Source of the DNA: Sequoia sempervirens
Taxonomy: Eukaryota; Streptophyta; Pinopsida; Cupressales; Cupressaceae
Assembly: GCA_007258455.2 (NCBI GenBank)
Contig: VDFB02344204.1
Location: 62,001 to 126,000, forward strand
Length of the DNA: 64,000 bases
Direction of reading: 5' to 3'
Shown one piece after another: positions 35,485 through 47,289 of the stretch (its first letter is position 1; every line of letters begins with the position of its first letter). The notes beneath the pieces are model-generated. The model saw only the letters and a list, made by a program, of their open reading frames with translations, ran no database searches and had not been told where the DNA came from. Made by a program: the position numbers and the translations under genes.

Positions 35485-36759
35485 GTGGGTGGTTGGGTGG
35501 GCGATCCTCCACATCCGTGAAGGGATAATGAAGGGGTATGACTTGGCTTCTACGTGGATCTCATTGATGAGGTCATCACTACCGGTATGAGTGGAGGGAG
35601 TGGAAATGACAGTTGGTGTTTAGTTGGGAGCACTCCATATGCGACAAGTACATGCACTGTTGTTAGCTGGTGAAATGCTCTCATTTCAAGGTTTGCCTTG
35701 TGTTAAAGGTAGGAGGTAGAGGACGATAGATCATGTAAGGAAAAATTGCCTTGCATCACAATAATTCTTGGCTCGTGTGATGTGAGTTTGGCTTTGTTGT
35801 CATGGGCTTTATTTATGGGTGGTGTAGCCAACGGGTTGGTAGAGTGTGGGTTGCAGTGTTTATGTGGGGTTGGTGGCGAGTTGGCCAGCTACGTTCAACT
35901 TCCGGTAGTCATTGAAGATGGAAAAGTTTGGTCGCTCCAAGTTCATTATCTCAGTTTCTATGGAGGGGTTGGAATTTCTTGGTGTAGACACACCCATTTC
36001 TCTAGTGGCGACGGAGCGACAAGCTGCATTCAGAGAAATAACTGACCAACAGCTCAAGCATATTTTGCTTGGAAGTGATCCTTTGGTTCTAGCCGTGTTA
36101 AAATGGTATTAGGGAAAGGCCATTTAGAGAGGAAGGAGTATGCGAGGGATAATGCTTATATCTCCTCGCACTTCTTACCCTTGTTTGTTGGATGTTGAGG
36201 TTTCTAAGGTGGAGGCTAAGGACTTGCTCGTGCGCCTGTTTCGTGAGGACTTGGTGGGTGGATTAGAGGAAATTCTAAATGCTACAATTGTTGGGAAAGG
36301 GATTATGCGTTCAACGGATTTGGAGCTACTTTGGAAAATGGACGAGGCTATGAAGTTTTTCCCTTTCCTTCTGGGTTTGAAAGGGGCGGAGCTTATGAGG
36401 CACAAGATGATTTCGATCGCGGTGGTGGAATTTCTAAAAGGAAAGCTAGGGTTGATGGCGACAGATGGCATGGACTAGGTGGTGGATTTCGACACTTTTG
36501 CTAAGTTGAACGGGTTCCTCTGAAGTGCAATTTCTTTTTGTTTTGGCTTAATTTTTGCTCTTTTTAGCTGAATGTTTAGTTTAAGGGCTTACTGGTACGG
36601 GCTTGACACAGCCATTTCTGCTTGAATTAAGCTTCCTTACTGGACTAGTTGATGTGGTCTATGGTAGTTTTTTGGCACTTGGTCGGGTGATGGTATTTCC
36701 GATGTAAAGCCTATTTTCACTTTAATATAATATATCAAACTCTTACATATCAAAAAAAA
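35485..36759 (+). mobile_element. LINE-like retroposon, 5'-truncated, with poly(A)
   Basis: A 1.27-kb segment ends in an A-run (36752-36760) and is followed by a further copy of the target sequence, ATTGAAGTTAATATTT (36760-36775), matching ATTAAAGTTAATATTT at 35252-35267 at 15 of 16 positions. Its end (TTTCACTTTAATATAATATATCAAA) resembles 3' ends of plant L1-type LINEs. Two overlapping plus-strand frames (35912-36112, 36140-36478) show no domain I can name, so family assignment rests on the structure. Confidence 0.65.
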
Positions 36760-36775
36760 ATTGAAGTTAATATTT

Positions 36776-38110
36776 CATTATTATTAAATTAAAATCAATA
36801 TTGTGATCTAAGTGTCCACATTTCACAATTTAATTTTGTTAATAATTAATAGTTGTGAATATCTCCAAATCTCAATATTTAAAATTTGTTAATAATTATT
36901 ATCTATGAATATCTTAACAATTCACAATTCAAATTTACTAATATGTGGTATTTAGCTTACTACACCTAATGTTTTTAATTGTATAAATATTACTAATCAT
37001 CATAATCATTTTTAATTAAGAGCCAATAAGTTTGATTATATGTTTGATTGTTGTCCTTCACTTTGATTTATTTCAATCTACATATATATAAAATCATAAC
37101 CTTCTAAAATACTAAATTAAATTATATTTTTGATTTAATTTAATTTCGGAATTTACTTCTTTAATTATACCTTCCAAAATGTATCTCTATGGTTTCACGG
37201 ATATGGATAAAAAAAAAACTAATAATGCAATTAACATTAAGTCATAAAAAATAAAGCTAACTATTAACTATTATGACCAGAAACAAACCGTAGGAAGTGG
37301 TAATAACTTCAGGCATGGTAATTTGAACTTGCAGCTACAGTTTTAAAACGTGCGTGCCATAAAACTACCACCCAACCCAGTAAACACAATTCTTTCAAAA
37401 GAATGTACCTTGCAAACATTATAAATTTTACTTGGAAACAAGAGAGAGTGGCGACTAGAGGAGATTAAAATCTCGGCGCCTTGTATTTCCGCCTCTTACT
37501 GGCTTGTAAATGCATCCTATTTTCGCCTCTTTTTACAGTTTTTTCATTACCAACACTCAATGTCCGGTTGAATAGCAGGTGAAAGAAAAAACTAAATATG
37601 CAATTAAACTATGGGGAAAAATCCCAGGCTCTAATATGATAATTTATGTAGTTTCAATTCTTGTTGTGATAGAAATTAGCTATAATGATTTTGATAATAT
37701 AATATGATGAATAGAGATTAGTATGCCAAATAGAGATTAGGTAAGCTGATTTTAAACATGTAGAATTCCCTCCATCCATAAAATTTGCAGCTTGATATTG
37801 ACAGCATACATTGCCTTCCATCAATGTGAGTAAAGACCAAATAGAAAAAATAGCTATAGTGATTTTGATATTTGAAAATGTCATATAAAAGATATAAATT
37901 AGCTGAAAATAGGCGCTCGAGAAGGATAACTCTCGACGTATGTTATATATATTAATGTTTAATATATGTATGCTAGTTAATTAGTCTTATGAATTGAATT
38001 GGCTTTATTATTTCATATTTTCTTTAAGCTTGATTGGTATTCGCAAGAATCTCATTGGAATATGGCTTAGATCATATGTTTATTTACTTGGTTTATTTGA
38101 ATTGTAATTG
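36776..38110. other. AT-rich non-coding stretch
   Basis: Nothing recognised. A GC-richer island at 37260-37560 contains no coding frame or RNA gene I can support. Confidence 0.5.
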
Positions 38111-38119
38111 ATCTAAGTG

Positions 38120-39060
38120 TTAAGAAACACTTTAGATTTTTAAGTCATGCTTGATTCCTTCGATAAGTGTTAATAGATACTCTTTAGCTTTGATCCAAGC
38201 TTGATGAATTCCTTGCAAGTGTTAGTCTCATAAATCAACAGAAAACAAGTTAGGGTTAGGTAAAAATAAAAATCAAACTCAAATTAAACCAGGTAAGAAT
38301 TTTTTGCTTTTGGTTTACCTACAAAGGTGTTACTGTTTGGTAGCGGCATCAACCTGTCAACCTGTACAAAAAACCAAAAATGATGTTAGGCAATAGTGTC
38401 ACTATTTACAAAAGCACGAGCCTTTAACATGCAAAAGAATCATCATTTGCATATGTGTTGGTATATGTTGGGAAAGTTAGAAAGATCAACTACAATTGAA
38501 ACAAACCTAGTAAACAAACAAATGATCTAACTAAGCCATATTACAAGGAAATTCTTACAAATACTAGTTAAGAGATCAATTAAACATGAAATAACAAAGA
38601 AAACCAAATTGAAGTCCTAATTAATTAATGCAAACCCCATCCCATTAGGGGATTAGGGCTAGATTGATGTTGAATTCTTAGCTTGATCCTAATCCCATTA
38701 TTGATGTAAAACTTGATAAAAGGTTGATGAGGTTGATGAAGATTGATGAATTGATAAGGTTGATTCACAAAATAATGATAATGGTGAGTAGGAAATCTTG
38801 CATAGTCTAGTTGCTTGGGTGCTTGTGAATATGTTTTTGATGGTTGATATGTTGATGTTTGATAATGATTATTTCCAATTGATCCTAATTGAAAATCTAA
38901 AAGGTGTTTTTGACAAGACCAAGATGATGAAGAACATAAACTTTGTTTGATGTTTGTGAGTGCTATAAGTGAACCAAGATTGGTTTTGAATTATTTTAGA
39001 TCAATTTGATGTTTGAGAACCAAAAGACAAAATCATATTTGTTTGTTGAAGGTTGCAGTT
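38120..39060 (-). repeat. Tat-like LTR/leader fragment, first copy
   Basis: This aligns in the same orientation with 45570-46870 (for example GATCTAACTAAGCCATATTA at about 38523 and 46358). By analogy with the second copy, 38475-39060 is LTR and 38120-38470 leader, read on the minus strand; its PBS is lost. Confidence 0.7.
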
Positions 39061-39069
39061 TTCTAATTT

Positions 39070-42000
39070 AGGAAAAACGTCACTCTATTTAGGAAAAGGC
39101 ATCAAATTGTTTTGATACAAAGGTATTGGTATTTTACAAAGGCATTGATGTTCGACAGAACTGTCAGACTATCTAGCAAAGGTGTCGCTCTATAAAATGT
39201 TTTTTTCCCTAACAAAGGTGTTGTGATGTGCAAAGGCATCAATGTGAAAATAAAACCATCATTTTGACAAAAATAAAAGTGTCAATTTGTACAAAGGTGT
39301 CACACTATTCATGCAAAGGCATTGATTTGTCTAGGGGATCTTTAAAATGCAAGTTGATCTAATTTGTTTAATATTTTCATTTTCCAAACACAATATATAG
39401 CATGTAAAACTAACTTAATGAGATGATATGATGTTTTACATGTGCTCTTCTTCCACTAGAACTCACTAGTTGGTGTCACAAGGTCTCAACATGAAAACAT
39501 GCCATAGAGTACAACCTATTTAGTATTTAGATCAGGTTTGTCTTCTCAAAGTGGTCACAGATGATAAAATATCACACATAGAATGAGTAACTAGAGTATG
39601 CACATATAGATGACACACCTCTTACCTTGGAAGGAAAAGTTCCTTGCAAGGAATTCCATCACCTCAATTATGCTCGGTACATGGCAAGTAACTACATGGA
39701 ACAATGCTATACCATTGCACGTCACTAAAAGAATATTTTCAAAATTCTTAATCATCTAAAACAAATAGGTTTCTAGTGGGTAAAACATGGTGAACACCAT
39801 CAACCTCTCAGACATCTCACGAAACCAAAAAATCATAGTTCCCTAGCAAAATTCTGGAGCACTACATGCACAGATCAACCTACAACTTTCTCTCTCAGCC
39901 AATTTATATAGCGTACCCAAAAACATCACTTGAGGTTGAACCCTTGAGTTCTCTATGAGGATGTATCTCAATGCAGGCCCCCTACTCGAAGAAAAAAAGG
40001 AGTTAATATTTGTCTTCACCCAAGATCGCACTGGGCAGAGGGGGAGAGGATACATAGCAACCACCTTAGGGTTACAATGAATAAATATGTAAGTTCAAGA
40101 TGTTTCTCTTCATCCAATATCACACTAGGTGTGAGGGGAGAGGATACACATCCAACTTACCAAGCATGAAAGACAATGAAGACAAAGTTTATTTTAAGTG
40201 CACCAAAATAGATGTGTGGTTCATTTTTAGTTGCATATAAAGGTGCAAGTTGTGGTTATTGTTAGCTCTCAAAACTACACCCTTGCTAAGTTGCAGAACT
40301 TAGCTTTTTGGAGTAACACGAGAACACTCCTAGGCTATGGGTCACCTAAACTTGGAGTGGACCTCCAGATAAGGCTGGCTCCTAAATGGTAATCACCTCA
40401 TACTATCCTACAGTTTTGTCAAGGAAAAGGGTAAGAAAGAGTACATGAAATGAAACCTATATTATGGGTGATTCACCAAAATGATCCCAAGAATAATACT
40501 GTTGTTTTTACACACAAAAATGATCAACAACTTAAATAGTGGCTTACAAAACAAAAAACTTCATATGTCTTTGCATAAGTACTTCATAACTAGGCTAAAA
40601 ATGTCAAGGACAACATCCAGAAGGAAGTAAAAAATATCTTCACAACTTAGACTTTCTCCTGAACTAACTCAACACATGTTATGACCTGCAATAGTTCATG
40701 TTAAATACATAAAGGAAAAGAAAATAGGACAAAATCAAAGGGAAAATAGTTCCACCATAAGATTCCATCAACCATTTTTAAAAGCTTTCATAATAAAACA
40801 ACAAATGAGAAGGTAAAATAGATTATCTTATTGATCAAAAAGGTGTTTCAACTATTGTGCATGCTTGATATTGAGTCACAATGATATCTTTTGCCTAAAA
40901 TAGCTCCAAAATAAGCTACAATGCATGTTGAAAGAAGAAAGAACTAACTTCCAAACTAATGTTTGAAGTTACTTATGCCTTTTGGAAGCCTGCCCCTAAC
41001 AAATCCTTCTAGAAGCTTCTTGGTCATATGCAACAGAAAAGCCAAAAGTAAAGCACCCAAAACCCCTCCAAAAGGTCTCCAAAGTGAAGAAAAGTCAATC
41101 CATGACCTTACCCACAACAAAAGAATGAGAAATTGCTCCAAGATGCTCTCATTCCCTCCAAAAACCTAGTCAAAAACAACCCACATACCTTCCACATGTT
41201 TGGCACAAGTCATCATTATTCAACCCTATCTCCAAATTGGGTCAAACAAGCCTATATTTTTGTCATGTGTTGGCTAACCTCTCCAACCTCCCCTATATTC
41301 TTGCATAACGTAAATTTTCAAACTACCTCCCTTTGACTTGAACTTGAAAATCAACGCTTTTGATTTTGTACTTACATAACAAATATTAAAGTGGTTTATA
41401 ATGACAACACTTTAATATTTATTTATTTTTTACATTTTCAAATTTGGCACAAGGAATAAAAACATTTGGCTTGAGTATGTTTATAAGGCATATGTAAACG
41501 AGAGTATTTGATAGACTTGGAAAAACATAAAAAGAACACAAGGAATAATTCAAGGGCATGGGGCATTAGTTTATTGCAAAGTTTTTAAAATAAAAGGCAA
41601 AAATTGCCTTTTACCAATCAGCATCCATTAGGGCTATGAAACCCTATCAAGCAAAACCGTGACAAAGCTAAATAATGCTTTTCATTTCATTTTTTTCAAG
41701 CTTTCCTCTGTTGAGAGAGCTGCCATGGTTGAGCATTTGGAAGTTGCATCTGGAGATTCCTACAAGTAAATTATGAAGGAAACATGGAGGTTGAACTAAG
41801 TAAGTCACTGCCTATGAGAATAAAGCTTTTTTCAATCATCATCTATGAATGAAAATGTTGTTTCAAGCCCACTCATTTAGAAAAATCGTGAAAGTGTTTT
41901 TTGATTTTTTGCATTTTCTACATGCTTGACATCCCTGTGAAAGTAAATATGTAGTTTTTTTTGTTCTCTTTTATGCAAGCTCGAACTCACGACTTGTTAT

Positions 42001-42930
42001 TCTTTTTGGAAAACATGGGCTTATTATTTTATTTTTTTTCACAAGTCGTGGCATCTTACTCCACTATATTGTATGTAATCCTCTTTTATGCAAATTTCAA
42101 AGGTTTTAGTTTTAGGTCATGGCTATGTGTTACCACAAAGACAAAGAAAACCTCATTCTGAATATTTTAACCACTGTATCTTGTATATTTTCATTACTTT
42201 CCTTTACAAGCAACTAAGGTTTTTCATTTTCTATGTGGGAATTTTCTGTAACACTCGACTTCATCACCCATTTTGGGTCTACACTTTTTAGTGTTGAGAG
42301 TTTTTTGTGGCCTTCTTTCTAAATTTCTTTCATGGCTATTGATGATCTAATCCCTCTAGGTTTGTGCTTTAAACTATCTGCATATCTTTGTCATCTACTT
42401 TCAAAGTCTTTGTCTTCAAGGAATTAATACCAACATAGTCCTTGAGACATTGACTATGATAAACTCCATAAGCATAAGGTCACTGTCGATGCATAACATC
42501 ATCATAGTCACCTCTGTTTGGTAAGATGTTAGGAACAAAGCCACATATTAGGAAAAAGCGGGAAACTTGAAGAAGATTTCAAAAGAATCATTGAATTCAA
42601 ACTCAACATCTATTATTTCTCTTGCAATATAGACATTTATATTTTTGAGTTATTGTTGGTTGATGACTATATAGAGACAATCTCATGAAATACTAAATTA
42701 CCTAATTAGATTCAAATCTCCAAGAATAGACTTAATTCTTGAGGCAATAATTCATGAGTCATAGACTGGAACTTGCTCTTTTCTTTCATGATTATCACTA
42801 TTCTTCATTGAAATGCATTGTTCCTTAGATGCATTACCTTCCTATCTCTAGGGTGAACCTACATAAGTGGTTTACAATTGGAGTGAGGAAGGAAAAGTTG
42901 AAAAAAATGACCCCATGCCAAAAAATTTCA
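39070..42930. other. Non-coding stretch
   Basis: At 39060-39340 there are further loose repeats of the AAAGGTGTCACTC / AAAGGCATC type. After that nothing is recognised; short open frames are scattered and without motifs. Confidence 0.5.
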
Positions 42931-42937
42931 TTTTGGG

Positions 42938-43101
42938 GGTTTGAGTGAACTAATAGGTTCAAATGAACCAAAAGAGGGTTTGCTAGAACCTGGGTTTGAA
43001 TGAACCCATTCAATGCAAGTTCCCACCATCCCGCCAAAAAATACAATGAAAACCCCTTTTTGAAAGTGGGTTCGCTAGAACCCCCCTGGTTCGAGCGAAC
43101 C
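42938..43101. repeat. Cluster of imperfect palindromes GGTTC-N4-GAACC
   Basis: GGTTCAAATGAACC (42956-42969), GGTTTGCTAGAACC (42977-42990), GGGTTTGAATGAACCC (42992-43007), GGGTTCGCTAGAACCC (43068-43083), GGTTCGAGCGAACC (43088-43101), and a weaker one at 42938-42950. The inner bases vary while the arms are kept. Confidence 0.85.
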
Positions 43102-43109
43102 CCCTTTTC

Positions 43110-45560
43110 CCACCTTCTTGCTCTTTAGCACCAAAAATTTTAGAATTTTTTCCCTTCGAAGCTCGGGTTGAGGATGAAAATGTAGGAGACTTCACAAACC
43201 CAACTGGAATCAGGTAGTCCTTGGAATGAGCTATCCAACGACTATATTTTTAATATGTTTTGGTTTTATTATGTATTTGTTTTCTTAGTTTGATTAAATA
43301 TAGGTTTTTCACCAAAAATCAAGCTCTTTATTCTGCACATGTGGAAAAATAGCAGATTACCAAAAAAAAAATTTGAAATATATGAGTGCACCAGATATTG
43401 AAGTCCTTGATCCAACAAAAAAAATTCAATTTCGATACATACAAAAACAGTTATGTGTTATACGGTCCACCTATGTCTGAATTTTAATTGGTTTGACTTC
43501 AAAACTTGATTAAAGAAAAAAATATTCAATAAAAAACTATCTAACCAATTGGAAGCACTAGATATCAGAGTTACAAATCTAAATTTGAAAGAATTATAAT
43601 TTTATCCTTTATGGAAAAAAAATTATTCATTATACGGCGAGCGTTACTCCTTAAAAATGTTGTTGTTTGGAAAAAAACTAGTTTTTGAAGGAGATGGAAA
43701 AATAAGTGCAATTTGATTCCATAAATTTTGAAAAAAAAATAAAATTAGAATCTTCAAAAAAAATGTCACAAATCACTAGTTCACATCATCTTCAAATTCC
43801 TCACGGTTTAGCCGCCATAGATGCTTGAAAGTGAAGATTTAGTTAGAAAAAATTATTTCAATGTCCAACTTGGCCAAAAATTATAAACCAATATTGTGGG
43901 ATCACCCTCCATTGAGGTATCCTCTCTTCTAAACTATCACTAAAACATGTCAGGAATGCACTTTATTCAAAGCATATTTTAGGACTTCAATGCACACAAA
44001 CATAAGGATTTTCATTTGTTTGGGAAGTCATCCTCCTTGTCATTTATCGTCTTAATATGGCATATAGATCCTCTATTTATGCAAAATTTTCATTGTTTTT
44101 CCATTTCTATGGAGACTTGCCATCCTTTGATTATTCCTTTGTGGAAAGTTTGTTTTCAAAAACCTTTGAATTATCCTTCTAGGATTGCTACTTCACGACA
44201 ACCATTCATGACTGTCCTCCAATCCCTCATTTACTTCCTTCTATGGCTACATGTTTAACTTACAATGCATCTCTTCACTTTCAAATGCACAAATCATTAA
44301 GGCTTTTAGCTAGAACATTGTGTTTTCCATTTACACTACATTGTTCTTTGGGACAACAAATGCATTATGGCCTTGACAATGCCTTTCACTCATCACCTAT
44401 AGCTGCTCCATGTAGCTCATGACAGCTTCTAATAGTACTTGATAGGTCTTGTTGTCTCATAAACATCATGACCCTACACTTATGAATTTCAAACTGCAAA
44501 CATCATGGAATCTTTGTAGGCCAGCTTTGTACCATGTTCCTATTAGCAAGGAATGTCTTTATTAATATGAGCGAACTCCTAGTAATAAGATACCTATTCT
44601 TATCAATATCACCATAATTAATGAAACTTGGCTTCAATGATTGCATTGGTGATATAAAATGTAAATATCCCCCTCTAACAAAACTAGAGGGAAACATGTT
44701 AAGCTCAACCCTTGTGGGAGCCCATTTGACTCCACATGCTATGAAATAATTCAACAACAAAGATTTCACCTATACTTGCACAATGAACAAACATATTAGA
44801 TAAAATAGAGCATATGATAGATGTTTTTGATAACTCTTTTTTTTCCTGGACATTTGTGGTATGCAAGCTATTTTAATGCTTATGAGGATCAGGCTATATT
44901 TTTATGGATGTTTGCATATATATTGATTGGTGATCTTTAATTGCTCTAACCAACTCTTTGTCACACATGTAGGAATTCTTGGAGCAGTAGGGAAGGCAAC
45001 CTCTGGAGGTTGGACAAATAGGAGGGGCTGAATAGATGTAACTCCACTCAACTGGGATTCGCCATTCAGACAATGATAGGCAACCCTTCTTTACATATGA
45101 TTTTTTTCTTTCTTGTATCTATACATGTATAGTTTTTTCCTTTATTTGCATTCAAATAGTCATTCCCTTAGCTTGTGTGAGACACTATACACTTATGATT
45201 ATCAATAAAGACTACCTTTGCAACAAATTGTTCACTCTCTTCTCTGTTGTATACATTCGCACAATGTAATAATGTACTCTTTTGATAATTTCTTTATGCA
45301 TATGGATGAAACTTAATAGAAAATGATATGTACCTTTCATCTTTAGTTTACAAATGATATCTCATCTCTTCCTAATTAAGCTGGAAGAAAAATTAGGTAA
45401 CGGTTATTTTTAAGCTCAAATGACAAATGTGTTCATTTTAACCAAAATACAAACTGTGTGTTAATTTAAAAATCCAAAAGTGAGTACTTGTGGGGTTCAA
45501 TTTTAATAACACCAAAGCTAAATGTGAGGCTACGCTAAAGTATTTAACTAGAAAGCTCTA
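43110..45560. other. Non-coding stretch
   Basis: Nothing recognised. A minus-strand frame at 44503-44769 has no motif. Confidence 0.5.
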
Positions 45561-45717
45561 AGGTCATCCTTCACATAAGTGTTAAGAAACACTTTGAATT
45601 TCATGATTCATGCTTGATTCATATGACAATTTTTAATCTAGATACTCTTTTTCTTTGATCCATGCTTCCTTACAAATCCTAGTCTCATAAAATAATAGAA
45701 AAAAAACATAAAATAGG

Positions 45718-46160
45718 TTAGGGTTATGTAAAAATGCAAATTAAACTCTGACTAAACCTTAATACCTTATGCTTCTTGTTTTACTTGCAAAGGTGTAACT
45801 CTGTTTTGGTAGGGTGTTGCTCTGTTAGACAAAGGCATCACTCTATTAGACATAGAAGGGCATCGATGAAATGAAGAAGCATAATTGTTTGGTAGAGATG
45901 TTGACCTATCAACCTGTGTAGAAAACCAGAAAGGAAAAAGTTAGGGTTAGGTAAAAATACAAATCAAACTTTGATTAAACATTAAGACATTATGCTTCCT
46001 AGTTTACTTGCAAAGGTGTCACTCTATTTTGGTAGAGGTGTCACTCTATTAGATAGAGGCATCACTCTATTAGACCTACAAGGGCATCAATGAAATTAAG
46101 AAGTGTCACTATTGGGTAGAGGCATTGTTATTTGCAAAGGTACGGGCCTTTAACATGGAA
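45718..46160 (-). repeat. Two tandem leader units of about 223 bp
   Basis: The units start TTAGGGTTAGGTAAAAAT-type at 45718 and 45941, and each holds several AAAGGTGTCACTCTATT and AGGCATCACTCTATT motifs. A third, shorter unit is at about 38260. Confidence 0.75.
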
Positions 46161-46270
46161 AGGTGTCACCATTTGTAGAAGCATCAGTTTGTACTAGCAA
46201 AGGCATCACTCTACTTCATGCACCTATAACATCCAAAAAACTTCATACAAAATTAGCTAATCAGGGACAA

Positions 46271-46290
46271 GGGTCCCACTGGGCAAGCCA
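46271..46290 (-). promoter_or_regulatory. Primer binding site, minus strand
   Basis: TGGCTTGCCCAGTGGGACCC differs from the PBS at 18680-18699 at two positions. Confidence 0.75.
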
Positions 46291-46689
46291 GAATGTGGAC
46301 ATGGAAAGTTAGAAATATCAATTACAACTGAAATAAACCAAGTAAATAAATAAATGATCTAACTAAGCCATATTCCAATGAGATTCTTGCAAATACTAGT
46401 TAAGAGATCAATTAAAACATGAAATGACAAAACAAACCAAATTGAAACTCTAATTAATGAATGTGAACCTCATCCCATTAGGGGATTAGGGATAGATTGT
46501 TGTGGAATGCTCAAGTTGAGCCTAATCTCATTTTTGATGCAAAATTTGATAAAAGGTTGATGATGTTGATGAAGATTGATGAATTGATAAGGTTGATTCA
46601 CAAAATGGTAATAATGGTGAGTAGGAAATCCTACATAGTCTAGTTGTTTGGGTGCTTGTGAAGTTGTTTTTGATGGTGATGTTTTGATG

Positions 46690-47285
46690 TTTGATGTTTA
46701 ATGTTGATCCTAATTCAAAACCTATAAAGTGTTTTTTATAAGACCAATATGTTGAAGAACATAAACTTTATTTGATGTTTGTGAGTGTTATAAGTGAGCC
46801 AAGATTGGTTTTTAATTATTTTAGATTAGTTTGATGTTTGAGAACCAAAAGACAAAAAACATATTTGTTTGTTAGTCTCTTTTATTCGCACATCAACACC
46901 TTTACACATCACAATGCCTTTTCCAGGGAAAAAAGAATTTATAGAGTGACACCTTTGTCAAACATTCTGATGCTTCTATTGAAAATCGATGCCTTTATAA
47001 AATATTGATGCCTTTTGCATCAAAATAGTCTAATGCCTTTGCATAAACATAGCGGCGATTTTTTCTAAAGTAAAAAATTGCAACTTTCAATAAACAATTT
47101 GATCGTGTCTTCTAGTTCTCAAACATCAAACTAGTTCAAACGGATACAGAAAACCAATCTTGGCTCACTTATAACACTCACAAACATCAAACAAAGTTTA
47201 TGTTCTTCAAACATTTTTATCTTGTAAAAAAACCTTCTAGGTTTTCAATTAGGATCAATCAAACATCAAACAATCAACATCAAAT
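46690..47285. repeat. Inverted repeat of LTR sequence
   Basis: The plus-oriented arm 46690-46865 is matched in reverse complement at 47095-47285 (for example AACATAAACTTTATTTGATG against CATCAAACAAAGTTTATGTT). About 230 bp separate the arms and also contain inverted versions of the AAAGGCATC leader-like motifs. It probably arose by insertion or inversion of a second copy. Confidence 0.75.
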
Positions 47286-47289
47286 AGCA

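Larger units (their letters stand above)
45570..46870 (-). mobile_element. Tat-like LTR (46294-46870) and leader (45570-46270), minus strand, second copy
   Basis: The minus strand reads TCCACA, TTC, then PBS TGGCTTGCCCAGTGGGACCC (46290-46271), so the LTR lies to the right and the leader to the left. The whole repeats 38120-39060. No gag or pol follows, so only the 5' end survives. Confidence 0.7.

Noticed and set aside
35746..36045. Cellular gene in the LINE-like segment
   Set aside because: Frames overlap without conserved motifs, and the segment has retroposon hallmarks instead.
37260..37560. Gene or promoter island
   Set aside because: Slightly GC-richer, but without a frame, splice pattern or RNA fold I could support.
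42938..43101. CRISPR-like or transcription-terminator hairpins
   Set aside because: Irregular spacing, variable loops, no T-run; eukaryotic context.
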